This document shows, piece by piece, positions 54,646 to 64,000 of a stretch of DNA of 64,000 bases. The position numbers were made by a program, and so were the translations under genes. The stretch lies in the NCBI GenBank assembly GCA_010015745.1, contig ML978161.1:124001-188000 (forward strand), given 5' to 3'. The notes under the pieces are model-generated. The model did not search any database and was not told the DNA's origin. It saw only the letters and a list, made by a program, of their open reading frames with translations. Numbering within the stretch: the stretch's first letter is position 1; each line of letters opens with the position of its first letter. This DNA is from Setomelanomma holmii (lineage: Eukaryota; Ascomycota; Dothideomycetes; Pleosporales; Phaeosphaeriaceae).

Positions 54646-55983
54646 CTACTTTAACCTCCCCCACTCAGCCTTCAACTCCACATCCCCATCCTCATCCACA
54701 ACCTTTCCTCTATCCCACTCCCTCGCCTGCCCACGCCTCGTCCACCTAACATCCTCCTCATCCTTATCATCCCCCTTTTCCCACTTCTTAACCTGGTCGT
54801 CTGTGAATCCCGCGGCTTTCAATCTCTCAGCACCCTGCTGTTTCCAGCGCATCCGGTCCCGAAACGCTTCGACGGACTCGCCCCAATTATCTTCGACGTC
54901 GGATGGCGCGCGCATGTCGATGGCGGGATCGTACTTCGAGGAGAAGCGCGAGTCCATGCCCATGGAGTTGGCTTTATGGGCGCCGCGGCCGCGGGAGCGG
55001 ACGGAGAGTTCGATGTTTGGTGGCAGGGGGCCGACGATGGCTTCGAGGGGGTCGGAGTCTGACCCTGGTGGTGGGGAATGGTGCTTGTGTTTTGAGGGTC
55101 TGTACAGTCCTCGGGAGGAGGCGCGATCGGATTTGTGTTTTCGCGTTGCGCGGTGGGGAGATCGTGAGCGGTCTCGTCCTCGATGCTTAGAGCTTCGGTC
55201 GGCTCGTTTCCCACAAGGCGATGGCGGCCGGGACTCGTGTGAAGAGATTGAGCGTGTCCGTCTGCGATGTTTGCGACTGGAGCGGCGCAACTCGCGCGAC
55301 CGATCCTCTTCGTTCTCCTCGCTGTAGTGTCTGTGTTTCTCGCTATGGTAGTCCGAGCGCTTTCTCCGGCGAGTTGATCGTTCATCGTCGCTGCTCTCGT
55401 GCCTCTCTCTTGTGCGTCGCCTGTCCCTACTTCTGCTCCTATGCCCCGTGGCGTGCGTCTCTGGAGATCGATGTCTTCTTCTGCGTGTCCTCTCTCGATC
55501 ATGGTCGCTATCATCATGATCGCGGCGCCGTTTTGAAGGTCGTCTATGTGCTGTTTCCTCATCGCTCATGACGGGTGTCAATCGTCCCTCGGCCTTCCGC
55601 TCCTTATTGATCTCCTCCTTCTTTTGTGCTCGAATTCGGTCATGATTCATCTGCTTCAGGCGCGCATTCGATTCCTCTGCTTCTTTGGCTAGCAGCGCGG
55701 CATTGTGGCTGTCCGTTTGACGAATAATGTGTCGCAAGAAGTTTGTGTTCGGTTTAGGCGCACGAGAGTTCACCCTAATTTGTGTAAGAATATCGAAAAG
55801 CCATAATGAAGCAAAGATGTACTTCTAGACCTTGATCAGAGGAAGTGAAGTTGGAAAGCTTGCGACGCACCTCCTTGGGTTGAAGGCATCGATGCCGACA
55901 AGCTCATACTTTTTATGTGCGTTCTTTGCATCTTGTTTGAGTAATTTTGCGACGTATTCATCGTCGTTGATGTTGCTTGTCAT
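54646..55983 (-). CDS. RS-rich nuclear protein, probably splicing-associated
   Basis: Two exons on the minus strand, 55983-55871 and 55774-54646, 413 residues. The N-terminus (DDEYVAKLLKQDAKNAHKKYELVGIDAF) leads into NPRRVNSRAPKPNTNFLRHIIRQTDSHNAALLAKEAEES, a conserved-looking block that the splice joins correctly. The middle 200 residues are dominated by Arg, Ser, Asp, His and Lys (RS/RD repeats). The C-terminus returns to an ordered acidic/basic helix (SVEAFRDRMRWKQQGAERLKAAGFTDDQVKKWEKG). RS-rich proteins of this build act in pre-mRNA processing; fungal members are, from memory, often labelled pre-mRNA-splicing factor 38B, a name I cannot verify here. It converges on the NLR gene with 105 bp between the stops and is divergent from Sos7, 196 bp from start to start. 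Confidence 0.82.
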
Positions 55984-56179
55984 GTTCGATGCTCGATGCT
56001 AAGCAAAGGACGAGGCATTGGCTCGAAGAGTCGAAGGGTGGAGGCATGAATACATGGCGGGCGGCGGGCGCTAGTCTGTGAATAGTAACTGCCGCGGAGC
56101 AGCGCGTCGCATCCCATCAACAAACAAACCCCTCCGCATCACACATTTCGTATGCGCGATTCCTGATCCCACAACTACC
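55984..56179. promoter_or_regulatory. Compact bidirectional promoter
   Basis: Only 196 bp separate the start codons of the RS-rich protein gene and the Sos7 gene, so both promoters and 5' leaders share this space. Co-expression of the pair is possible. Confidence 0.5.
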
Positions 56180-57085
56180 ATGGCGCCCAAGAGGAAGTCA
56201 GCGCCGCCGACGCCGCAATCAGCTCTCGAGCAATTGCAGAAATCACAATCGCTCAAGCTTTTAGCCATTGCGGAAACACTGTCACCCAAGGATCTCCCAC
56301 AATCGGCAAACAAGCGTAGCTCAGCAGCATCAGAAGACAGTGAACAGAATAGCGACACGCATCCCGCGGCCTTGGAAGCAGATCTAGTGCATTACAAGGT
56401 TTGCGCAAGCCGAGATCCGTCTGATATGTGTGCTAAATGAAGTCAGGAACTCTTTAGCAAGCTCCGCTTCAGTTACGTGGAACAAGTTACCAAGGAGAAG
56501 TTCCTACGCAGCATCACCGAAAATCCACCGCGTCTGGTCGAAGCACCCGAAAATGACGAGAAGGAACAGGAAATACTTGCGCTAAAGGCCAGCCTTAAAG
56601 AACGCAAGCTAGAGGTTGCCGAGATCTTGAAACAACTCCAAGAGAAGGGCAAGGAACTCTCCTTGCGATACGAGGGTTTGCAATTAAGGACTCAACAGCT
56701 GGAGTCGCTTCCCACCGAGATAGAGGGTCTCGAAGCCATCATCGAGCAGTTGAAGCAAGAGCAGACACCCACTTCAGACAACCCAGAGCTCTCTCTTCCT
56801 CTGCCAGAGACGACCAAGATCCTGAATGAACGAGAAGCGGAGCTCGCAGCTCTTAATGCGCAGATTGCAAGTCTGCAGGCATCAATACCGAATCGAACTC
56901 GCGAACTGGAGAAACTGGAGCGTGAGCTGAAGCCATTGGAGACGCAGAAGAATGGCACGGTCGCAGCGGCTAAGGAAGCAAGACGAAGGAAAGAAGAGGG
57001 TGGTGGAATTGGGGATGAGTTGGAAGAGAGGGGCCGATGGTTAAGGGCATCTGAGAAAGCCTTGAAGGACATGCTAGAGGTGTGA
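56180..57085 (+). CDS. Kinetochore protein Sos7-like
   Basis: Two exons, 56180-56398 and 56447-57085, 285 residues. The N-terminus is short, basic and Pro-rich, followed by LEQLQKSQSLKLLAIAETL and an acidic linker. The splice joins LEADLVHYK to ELFSKLRFSYVEQVTKEKFLRSI, the entry of the Sos7 family. The rest is a long coiled coil (EILALKASLKERKLEVAEILKQL..., REAELAALNAQIASLQ..., RELEKLERELKPLE). In fission yeast Sos7 is an essential kinetochore protein that works near the Mis12 complex, to which Nnf1 of this window belongs. Assignment rests on the FSKLRFSYVEQ-TKEKFL block and overall build, recalled from the family, so it is likely but not certain. Confidence 0.78.
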
Positions 57086-58187
57086 GCCAATTTTGGTTGA
57101 AGCTGGCTTGCTCATGAGGATTGAGCTTTTGGTCTTTTGTCCTGGCGCTATGGAGCGCTCCGGATACTGTGATACCACTTTTGCTCCTCAGTCTATTTTT
57201 TTCGCCGCGGATAAAGCCAATCTGCTGAGGCTCATCCTTTCCAGCGTGGCTCTGAGGTAATATACCACAAGTGTTCACCTCCGATGGAACTCTAGAGCCT
57301 CTATTTCGAAGTGTATTTTCGTGAGGGCGAGTATGCCTTTGCACAACTTTAGGCAGCTAGTTGTATGTGGCATGTAGCTGCTAGAAGGCCTTCGGTGCCT
57401 CACCAACTTGTCGCTAGCCTATTTGATATGCGCGAGAGTCTTCAGCTATGTCCCACTGGAGATGACAAGGTGCGGTACAGTGCGAACTTTAGGTGAACAT
57501 GCGTGTGACAGCCATCAAGTGTCAGTCGCTGCCTCACCACCCTCACAATGCACTAACGCCCATCGACAAGGATAGTCCCGCATTTTGTGGAGGGTGAAGT
57601 GCCAGAAAATGCCTAGGTCGATGACATACAAGCTGAGTGCAGGGGTGCTCTGGGCTGTGATTGGCTGTCTGTAGCTTCACCGCCACACGCGGCTTAGCGA
57701 TCGTGGTTCCCTGACCAACGGTGAGGTAAACACGCAGGTGGCAGAGTGGGTCCTTCCGAGCTAGATGAGCTGGACACCGGTAGCTGCTGCCAACTCTGAT
57801 GGCCAAGGAAGACTGAACCACATTCCACCACCATCGCGCACTTCGAGACGTCGGAACCGTACACTCAGCAGCATCGTCGGACAAGGCAGCGACTCGACTG
57901 ACCTTTCCTCACCGAGCTGTCCGCTGAGTCGGACAAGCTCAGCACGCAAAGGCGCTGTCAAAGGCCAGCGCACACTCGAGGGCCCACGCCAATCCTCGCA
58001 ATTCTTACGCCCGTTACGACTTTACGACTTCGTTTTGCTATTCCACGCTTTGCATTCATTTTGAGCGGTTCCGCGGGCCTATCGCTGCGTCATACACTGG
58101 ACCACCTCGAAGCACGACTATCGCACCCGAATCTCGACCTCATTCCAGAACGAGTACAAAGTTGCGGCTACTACGACTACCGACGCA
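57086..58187. other. Intergenic, promoter of the b561-like gene
   Basis: No gene is supported. Short frames on both strands show no motif or constraint by eye. Confidence 0.45.
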
Positions 58188-60687
58188 ATGTCTGATCAGG
58201 GGCTGTCGGCGCCGGGGACGAGTGTCTACTCGTCTGACTCGATGTATGTTGGCGATGGGACCTGGGACTCGCAGCGCAACACCTTTTTGCTACCGAATTT
58301 GCAAGGCTTGAACTTCGATACCATGCGCTACAATGGTAAGACATCGGACCACCCATGTAGTGGGTCAGGCTAATCTTCTAGGCATGGGCAATCGCTTTCG
58401 GAACATGATCAACTACAAGACCTATGTCACCGCTCACGCCGTGCTCGCATCGCTCACGTTCCTGCTCGTCGTCCCGGCCGCGATTTTCATGGCGCGTTTC
58501 TACCATCGCAATCCTCGTACCGCCTTGCGATTCCATATTTGGCTGCAGATCTTGACCGTGTTGCTGTCGACTGCTGCATTCATATTGGGATTTCAAGCTG
58601 TGGGATTGGAGAGGTCGCTCACTAATCCTCATCACGGTATTGGCGTTACCCTCTACACACTCGTGTTGTTCCAGGCCATCAGCGGCTCCGTGATCCATCG
58701 ATGGGAGAAGAATAAGGAGCGCTTTAAGATTCCGCTGAAGCTTATGGTATGTTCAGAAGGAGAAATAGAATTCAACAACTAATGTGTTCAGATTCATCAA
58801 TGGCTCGGAAGACTTATTGCACTCCTAGGTATAATACAGGTGCCACTTGGACTGACCCTGTATGGTTCGCCGAAGGTCTTATTCATCCTTTATGCCCTAT
58901 GGGCCTTCATGCTTCTGGTGCTATATTTCATCCTTTCATACATCAATCAACCCGAGATGGGCTTCGACGATCGAACGACCTACATCACGGAACGAAGTGG
59001 ACGAACTGGAAGCACGAGGAGCCGACGAAGCAAAGGCCACGGTCTCGGTGCTCTTGCTACTGCTGGAGCAGCGGGAGCCGGCTTAGCTGCTTTGAGGCGT
59101 CGATCACGGAGTCGTAGCCGTAGCAAGCGCCATGGAAGTCGTCAAGAAGTCCTTAGTTCCCGGCATGACTCTCGATCCCGCGTCGAATCTCAATTCACTG
59201 ATTCGTACTTGAGTGACGAAAAGTATGCTGGCAATAGAAAGAAGACAGGCACATGGAGGGACAGGTTACTAGGTGCTGGGGCAGCTGCAGGTGGTATTTT
59301 CGCCATCCGATCTCTCTTCAATCGAGACAAGAAACGTCATGCGCCAACCGAGACCGGAAGCGACGTCAGCTATGACAGGCCTTTAGGGCGCTCTGAAGTT
59401 ACGCAAACAGATCTCAGTCGCCTTGAGGAAGGTAGAGCCCCGGAGTCGCCTGCAAATGTTCGAGATGACTGGCGACGCGTGGAAGAAAGAGAAGCCGCAC
59501 AGGCAGCAGCCATGAATGCAAGCCCGTTACGTCAAGGCCATCGCCCGGGAAGAAGTGTTACTTCCGTGGACTCGTTCGACAGCCGAACCAGTTTCAGTGA
59601 TGACATTGATTCGAGGTTGCCCAGACGCTCTTATGGACTCAAAGAAGGCATTGCAACATTGGGAGTCATCGGCTTCCTCAAGCATTCGCTAGGGAAGCGT
59701 AAGATAAGAAAGGAGGACGCGCATGCTGAGGCTATCAGACAACATGATCTTGAAGAGGAACGCATCGCACGAGCGAACAGTGGCCGTCGCAAGTACACTG
59801 GTGACGGCGCTCCTCCAAGGCGAAACAGGCCTCTCTCGACGGACTACTCTGAGAGTGACCTGACTGGCGTGACACCATCTCTGGCACGACCTGACATTCC
59901 TCGACCTCCACCCATGGACTCCACCGTGGGGCCTTCGACAGCACCCATTCGACCTCCGCCACATGATATACTCTCCGAATCGGGATCAGAAGCCTACAAT
60001 TCGCCAAGTGGTCGTTCGCATCGGCGTCACCACAATGCTAGCTCAGTGACGGGACCCGCACTCGCCGCTGGAGCTGCAGCGGCTGCGGTCTCTACAGGTT
60101 CACCGTCAAGAAGAGACCACAGCCAGCGTCGAAGTAGTCGCGAAGGCAGTGTAGCCTCACCGCCCGTGTCTGTCAAGGTGAAGATGCACAATGATGGACG
60201 ACATGTAACGTTACGGAGACTAAACGAAGAGGAGGCTGCCGCCGAACGAGAAGCCAGGAGAAAGGAGAGGCAACGAAGGAATCGCAATGGCAGCAGAAGC
60301 TCGCTCAGCGATCTCAACAACGACCGCTGGCGTAGGAACGAGGCCATAGAGGCGCAACAAGCTGCAGAAATGGGCCAAACTTCGGTACCGCCTCCGCCCC
60401 CTCCACCAGCTGGTGCACCTCTACGCATGCCGGAGCCAACAATACCTCCGCCTCCACCGGGCCCACCACCAGGAAACTACGGCTCAGGACCGGGGCAGAT
60501 TCCACTACCCCCACCTCCGCCAATACCGGCGGCGGCGAACAGTGTCCTGAGCAGTCCGCATGGCACGCAAGTGTACGGCACAGAGACGGATGTCAGCGCG
60601 TACGACTCGAATAGGAGGAGACGGAGAGCTGAGAGGGCGCAGGCCAAGGCGGCGAGGTCGGGAGGGAGTCGTGTTGAGTTTTCATGA
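58188..60687 (+). CDS. Cytochrome b561-type membrane protein with long cytoplasmic tail
   Basis: Three exons: 58188-58335, 58382-58746 and 58792-60687, 802 residues. After a polar N-terminus of about 50 residues come five hydrophobic segments: INYKTYVTAHAVLASLTFLLVVPAAIF, FHIWLQILTVLLSTAAFILGF, HGIGVTLYTLVLFQAISG, HQWLGRLIALLGIIQVPLGLTLYG and VLFILYALWAFMLLVLYFILSYI. Conserved histidines (TAHAVL, RFHIW, NPHHGIG, IHQWLG) sit where b561 proteins bind two hemes. No DOMON domain precedes them. The remaining 550 residues are cytoplasmic and disordered, with Arg/Ser repeats, two Gly/Ala-rich short hydrophobic stretches (GALATAGAAGAGLAAL, GIATLGVIGFL) of the DUF3824 kind, and polyproline runs. b561 proteins move electrons across membranes; the tail could bind actin-related or SH3 partners, which is inference. 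Confidence 0.85.
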
Positions 60688-63600
60688 TTGTGGTCACGGG
60701 AAAAGGTAGGATACTGGGTTGGGTTGCATTTCTGGCGCACTTTGGGAGCTTATGAGCATGCAAGTGTTCTGCGTTGGTGACGAGGAATGCTCGGTCTAAA
60801 TGTAGATATTGCTATTGGGATTTTGTATGAGTAATACAACATTGCCTTGACACGTGGTGTTGCCTCCATTGAAGATTCCAATACTGTGAGCGGATGGCGA
60901 ATGTGTATACTGATCACTTAGCTAATGAAGTCTGCTCTTGTCAGGCTGAAACGTGTCTCGAGGACGGTCCCAGACAAACTTGGTCATACAAAGTAAACAA
61001 TCTCACGCTCTGATATTGACTCGTGTCATGCCTTTTAAACTATCCATGAATTGTCTGTCCTAGATCACTTCGTGCAATAGTAAGATTTCTAGCAGCCACG
61101 TGTATACTACTCGGCTAGCAACACTTAGTCTTTGAGGCCGGGAGTGATCTAGTTTAACTACTCGCACTCCATAGTCAAATGGCTGGTTCTCATACCTTGT
61201 CTGACTCCAAGTGGTTCGTAGTGCTGAAGATTTTCAGTTTCCTTCCAAGTGGCCTTCACTTGAGCCCGGCAAGACATTTGAGTAGCGAGAGGCTAAGGAG
61301 ATGCAATGCACACATATTGGGTTCAATAGTAAGGCGGCTTTCTGCTGCATGAAGCTATCTAATCGTTCGTGTCCTAGCTAATCCCTGCTTCGACTGAGTT
61401 ATGTTTTCAAGGTGCTTGATACCGTTGAGCAGAGGTCCTCGAGCCGATCGTTTTGATTTGCCTTTGTCTTTGAGTTGATAGATGTTAGTCGATCGGGCTT
61501 GAGTTGATGTTTGTCATATTGATCAAAGTTGAAGTTGAGGTTTTTGAGCCCAAGTGTCTAAGTTGATGTTGCTTCATGATGCAGTTTTCTGTCTTGATAA
61601 TCTGGCTTGATGTTATTGAGATGATGGAGATGATGTTTTTAGATGATGTTTTGAGATGATGTTTTGAGATGATGTTTTGAGATGATGTTTTGAGATGGTG
61701 TTTCTGAGATGATATTTGCAATCAATGACATCGAGCTATTGCTGTGTTCGGTTAACAATATCATGCCTTTCGGACGGACGAATCCACTCCTAAGCGCTAT
61801 CGCTTGTATCTTGTAGTATGAATGCTTCACCACATGATGTACAATTTTCAATTGACGGACATAAACGTGACTACCTGGGTAATAATTTCCGTAGAGTTGA
61901 CGAGACGCAAGGCAGCTGTGACACCACACGATATTCGCATTTCTCGTGCATGAAGATACTTGACTTTCCATGAAGTAAGACATATTTCATAGTTATGCGT
62001 ACTCACTAATATCTGCCCGAGCACCCTATACTTGGCAACATGCAGGTGTATTCCGCGGAGCATTTCTCTGATTATTGCTGGTCAAGCCGCCGTTACACAT
62101 ACCATGGGTGGCCTTAATGATAGTGAAACGGGTGATCGTCATGCAGACTACGCATGCACTCTAAGAAATAGTCTGTAGGCAGTCGAGGCTCTGCTTCATG
62201 AGCTGACGTTGTGCTCCGCGGGGCGACACTGGTGAGATGCTTGCTAGCGTCCAGCCTCAGCCCTATGCGATTCGCAATTGTGAGGGCTTGGCAATGGCAG
62301 TGTGGCATGGCACCAGGGAGATCATCCATGGCCCCCGGTCCTTCAAGCCTCAACACCACAAAACACCTCATCGCTCTCAAAAACGTTCAGACAGCGCGAA
62401 GCGTCATCGTCAACCGCCGTAGAGCCAATTCCGGCTGTTGAGGCCGGTAGACCTGCTGCAGTCATGTGCGGCGTGCTCTGCTGCCGATGGTGACACACGA
62501 ACACGGGAACATCTCCAGGCGCTTTCATTCGTGGTCGACTCATCGTGGATTGATCTTGCAGTCGCTACCGGCAGCATCTCGGAGTCCAGCGTGGTTTTCA
62601 GCGGACGTGTCCGCAAAAGGGCCTTTCTATGGGCAGCATTTAAACATCATGGACTGCGCTGTTTCTTCACGATGGTTTTGAGCTTTGTTCCAAGGTTGCG
62701 ATGCTCGGAAATGCAACGACTTCTCAGCACCTTGTTACGAAGGCGGCGGCGGCGGCAGTGATGCAATCTCGCCCTCGCTACACTCGCACGAGACCGAATC
62801 CGATCGATTCTTTGCACGCTGCGCCTCGCTGGGACGACAACTCTCCTGGAAGACACGAATACCGGGACGCGATGCAGTCGAGTACATCCTCCTGCCGCCA
62901 GGTTGCATGGGGCCTGGCGACTGCCCAGGAACGCACAGCGAGAATGACGACACTGCCGCTAGATTCCGGAGTGTGCCGCACACAATGGACCAGGACCGTC
63001 GGCGTGATGTCTCCATTTGACCGCAGCGTGGACGAGTGGATGGACGGCTCCTGCAAACTGCTCGGGCATATGCTGCAACGTCCGCCAAGTTCGTCGAGCG
63101 GTCAAGAGTGGAAAACTCGCCACGCTATACTTGCCGAATCCGCGTTGATCCTCTCCCGCTGCCAAACGCCTCAGATCGGAAGAACCTCGGCGCTCTAAGC
63201 AGAAGCTCCCGCTCAGGACCCGTGCCATCGCTGTCGACTATTCGTGCCCAGTGGCCAGTCTAGGTCAAGCCTGCATTCGCCAGGCAGACCGCCCATGCTC
63301 TATGGCCTGCAACCGTATGGTAGGCGTTTGAGTTGCTTCCAGCGCGCTTCCCTGCAGATTCGCACGTACAACAAGTGGCCCAGAGGGGGACGGTGCTTTC
63401 TCCGCGACGTGTCATTGGCAACAGTGACTTTGCATTCTACCCTGGTTGTCCAAGCGGGACTCACTAGCTGAGTCTAATATGCGGCTTGGACGCTTGGTCG
63501 TTCAATCGACCAGGTCTACCAGGTGCGAATGGGCGTTCTTTCCAGCACAATGACACAAGGGACTCGAGAAATCATCTCCCCGACACCAGGCGCAACATGT

Positions 63601-63693
63601 CAAGTATACTAATAGTACTACCGGATCCGCTCGGCGACTGTCCTACTCTCTACGCGACGACGAGAGTCTCGCCCATTTGCTCGCTTCCTCACC
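60688..63693. other. Three-kilobase intergenic region
   Basis: Contains one minisatellite (61628-61692) and promoter sequence for the last gene. A 165-codon plus-strand frame at 62701-63198 overlaps equally long minus-strand frames and lacks motifs. No gene is supported. Confidence 0.4.
61628..61692. repeat. 13-bp tandem repeat, five copies
   Basis: Unit AGATGATGTTTTG, five copies with one change in the first and a decayed sixth copy beyond 61693. Similar GATGTT words continue on both sides for about 150 bp (61500-61710), suggesting a larger, older array. Confidence 0.85.
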
Positions 63694-64000
63694 ATGTCGT
63701 CCACCAGCTCCACCACCGCTCCCGTAAAGCGAGCCTGCGATAGGTATGCCAACATGCTCGCCGTCCAACCCCCACCACTGACATAGGCAAAATAGTTGTC
63801 ATCGACGAAAGGTCAAATGTATCGGCGAAGGCACCAATCCGTGCAAGAACTGCGTCTCTGCTGGCCTCGCATGCACATACAATGCCATCCCACAGAAGAA
63901 GGGACCCAAAGGAAGCCGAGCCAAAGTGCTCTCCGAACTTCGCGAAAACCAACGCAATGCGCAACTTGTTGCCGGCTTCCCTCCAGACATGGGCTTTGAC
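63694..64000 (+). CDS. Zn(II)2Cys6 transcription factor, N-terminal part (3' cut by window edge)
   Basis: Exon 1 is 63694-63743 and exon 2 begins at 63796 and runs off the window; 85 residues are visible. The splice using the AATAG acceptor joins KRACD to SCHRRKVKC, giving a normal zinc cluster (ACDSCHRRKVKCIGEGTNPC, then KNCVSAGLACTY) with all six cysteines. The nearer upstream AG at 63787 would insert three residues and spoil the CxxC spacing, so it is rejected. The following PKGSRAKVLSELRENQRN is the basic linker seen after the cluster in several fungal C6 regulators. The targets are unknown. The ATG has an ACCATG context. Confidence 0.87.

Noticed and set aside
40539..57085. A kinetochore gene cluster (Nnf1 and Sos7)
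   Set aside because: The two genes are 15 kb apart with seven unrelated genes between them; proximity is probably coincidental.
62701..63198. 165-codon plus-strand open frame before the last regulator
   Set aside because: Comparable frames exist on the opposite strand at the same place and no motif is visible; more likely promoter or leader sequence.
1..64000. tRNA, rRNA, CRISPR or transposon genes
   Set aside because: I scanned for tRNA B-box-like GGTTCGAATC words, transposase or reverse-transcriptase motifs and spaced repeats and found no convincing case. A tRNAscan and repeat search would settle it.

Overview
This window is nuclear DNA from a filamentous ascomycete (Pezizomycotina, most likely a Dothideomycete; the class is an inference). 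Genes lie singly on both strands. Most carry one to five short introns (about 45-110 bp) with GT..AG ends, occasional GTTCGT donors and CTAAC/CTGAC-like branch points. The gene families are also typical: Zn2Cys6 regulators, an AA9 copper monooxygenase, a HET-domain NLR, a LaeA-like methyltransferase and the fungal kinetochore subunits Nnf1 and Sos7. I read all splice sites by eye, keeping the frame open across each junction and checking family motifs.

Layout. 1-13 kb: 3' end of a PLP aminotransferase, a small unknown protein, succinate-semialdehyde dehydrogenase, phosphopantothenate-cysteine ligase (minus), a six-exon Zn2Cys6 regulator and a secreted S41-type peptidase. 13-26 kb is sparser: a small protein with two CxxC pairs (minus), 6-phosphogluconolactonase, a disordered/helical protein that may be an augmin HAUS8-like subunit, and a coiled-coil protein. 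26-31 kb is a 5.4 kb stretch without a gene I can support. 31-45 kb: a probable secreted protein with unresolved 5' end (minus), a membrane protein with an EGF-like ectodomain (minus), a protein with a KEN box, Nnf1, an AA9 LPMO and a methyltransferase whose stop codon lies in a 15-bp tandem array. 46-61 kb is dense: Sso-type syntaxin (minus), nicotinate phosphoribosyltransferase (minus), cytochrome b5-like protein, a HET/NB-ARC/TPR NLR, an RS-rich nuclear protein (minus), Sos7, and a cytochrome b561-type membrane protein with a long cytoplasmic tail. The right edge cuts a second Zn2Cys6 regulator.

How the genes fit together. I see no operon and no clear biosynthetic cluster; this is mostly core housekeeping with some accessory genes. 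Three proteins bear on chromosome segregation (Nnf1, Sos7, and the possible augmin subunit), but they are far apart and probably not a unit. The most interesting items are the NLR, which joins a HET domain of the HET-D/HET-E type to an NB-ARC ATPase and a TPR sensor; the AA9 enzyme, whose copper-binding histidine is preceded by an extra short segment ending in Pro-Arg; and the HAUS8-like candidate.
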